DNA of 22,727 bases from Thermoleophilia bacterium (GTDB taxonomy: Bacteria > Actinomycetota > Thermoleophilia > Gaiellales > Gaiellaceae): assembly GCA_020845695.1 (NCBI GenBank), contig JADLFG010000071.1, forward strand, positions 1 to 22,727, given 5' to 3'. Positions within the stretch are counted from its first letter, which is position 1; each line of letters starts with the position of its first letter. Below the pieces are notes generated by a model. The model was not told where the DNA came from and ran no database searches. It worked only from the letters and a program-made list of their open reading frames with translations. Of this stretch, positions 22,048-22,727 are shown one piece after another. The position numbers were made by a program, and so were the translations under genes.

Positions 22048-22727
22048 GGCTACCGCCGTTCGAGCTGCACAGGCCGGCGACGCTCGAGGAGGCGACCGGC
22101 CTGCTCGAGCGCCACGGCGACGATGCGGCGCTCTACTGCGGCGGCACCGAGCTCCTGCTCCTGATGAAGCTCGGGTTCGCGGAGCCCGGGCACCTCGTCG
22201 ACGTGAAGGGGATCGCGGAGCTCTCAGGCGTCCGCGCCGGGGGCGGGACGCTCTCGATCGGCGCCGCCACCACCCACCGGGAGCTCGAGCGCGCGCCCGC
22301 CGTCGCCGAGCGCTGGCCCGCGCTCGCGGAGATGGAGCGGACGGTCGCGAACGTGCGGGTGCGCAACGCGGGCACGATCGGCGGCAACCTCTGCTTCTCC
22401 GACCCGCACTCCGATCCGGCCACGTTCCTCCTCTGCGCCGATGCCACGCTCGTCTGCCGGCGCGGCGGCGGCGAGCCGCGGCGGGTCCCGGCCTCCGGCT
22501 TCGCGCGCGGCCCCTACCAGACCGCGCTCGAGCCGGGCGAGCTGCTCGTCGCGGTCGAGGTGCCCGAGCCGCCGGCCGGCGCGGTGATCGTCCACCGCAA
22601 GCTCTGCCTGCACGAGCGTCCGGCGGTGACCGTGACCTGCCTCGCCCGGGTCGACGGCGGCCGGGTCGCGGAGGCGCGGGTCGCCGTCGGCTCGGTCGGG
22701 CTGGTGCCGGTCCGGGCCGCCGCGGCC
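22044..22727 (+). CDS. Molybdenum hydroxylase FAD-binding (medium) subunit, 3'-truncated by the window edge
   Basis: First 228 residues of a CoxM/XDH-FAD type subunit, normally about 280-300. It starts LPPFELHRPATLEEA, then shows the two FAD motifs: CGGTELLLLMK and TIGGNLCFSDPHSDPATFL. It passes electrons from the [2Fe-2S] subunit to the acceptor. The GTG start overlaps the aminotransferase stop (GTGA). No other FAD subunit accompanies the Mo and Fe-S subunits at 8311-11024, so this is most likely their missing partner, though a second hydroxylase could follow beyond the window. Confidence 0.88.
   Translation, partial: MRLPPFELHRPATLEEATGLLERHGDDAALYCGGTELLLLMKLGFAEPGHLVDVKGIAELSGVRAGGGTLSIGAATTHRELERAPAVAERWPALAEMERTVANVRVRNAGTIGGNLCFSDPHSDPATFLLCADATLVCRRGGGEPRRVPASGFARGPYQTALEPGELLVAVEVPEPPAGAVIVHRKLCLHERPAVTVTCLARVDGGRVAEARVAVGSVGLVPVRAAAA

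Overview
This is high-GC DNA with many GTG starts, 1-8 nt start/stop overlaps, an F420-type luciferase-like oxidoreductase and lipoproteins of the 'AACGG(D)' kind. That suggests an actinobacterium, possibly of the Thermoleophilia; the lineage is inferred from style only. Genes cover almost the whole window and no gap exceeds 150 nt. No RNA genes, insertion sequences or CRISPR arrays were seen.

Left part (1-3940, plus strand): the end of a family III CoA-transferase, an HMG-CoA-lyase-like enzyme, a DUF3891-type protein, a very short Tat-type lipoprotein leader, and an isopropylmalate-dehydrogenase-like enzyme translationally coupled to that leader.

Middle (14908 down to 4055, minus strand): one long tightly packed operon. 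In transcription order it encodes a GntR/FCD regulator, an LLM-class oxidoreductase, an M29/NicX-related metalloenzyme, a cupin, a class II aldolase-fold protein, the [2Fe-2S] and molybdenum subunits of a xanthine-dehydrogenase-family hydroxylase, a 3-hydroxyacyl-CoA-dehydrogenase-fold enzyme, a metallo-beta-lactamase-fold lactonase, an SDR, a VOC protein, a zinc alcohol dehydrogenase and a small lipoprotein.

Right part (15021-22727, plus strand): the divergent arm carries an amidohydrolase, a complete BMP/nucleoside-type ABC importer (binding protein, double ATPase, two permeases), a class V aminotransferase, and the start of the FAD subunit of the molybdenum hydroxylase, which runs off the right edge. 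A perfect palindrome (14951-14965) overlaps the -35 box of the GntR promoter between the arms.

Main interpretation: 4055-22727 looks like a vitamin B6 (pyridoxine-group) degradation cluster. Four proteins resemble, by remembered sequence, the Mesorhizobium loti enzymes pyridoxamine-pyruvate aminotransferase, pyridoxal 4-dehydrogenase, 4-pyridoxolactonase and FHMPC 5-dehydrogenase. A fifth, the class II aldolase-fold protein, fits the HMPD decarboxylase. The flavin ring-opening enzyme of the known pathway (MHPC oxygenase) and its amide hydrolase are not in the window. Instead there are a molybdenum hydroxylase, an M29/NicX-like enzyme, an LLM oxidoreductase, a cupin and an amidohydrolase. I propose a variant pathway that hydroxylates the pyridine ring with the Mo enzyme before cleaving it, fed by a dedicated BMP-type importer. 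The shared early steps are fairly well supported; the ring-opening part and the transported substrate are inference.
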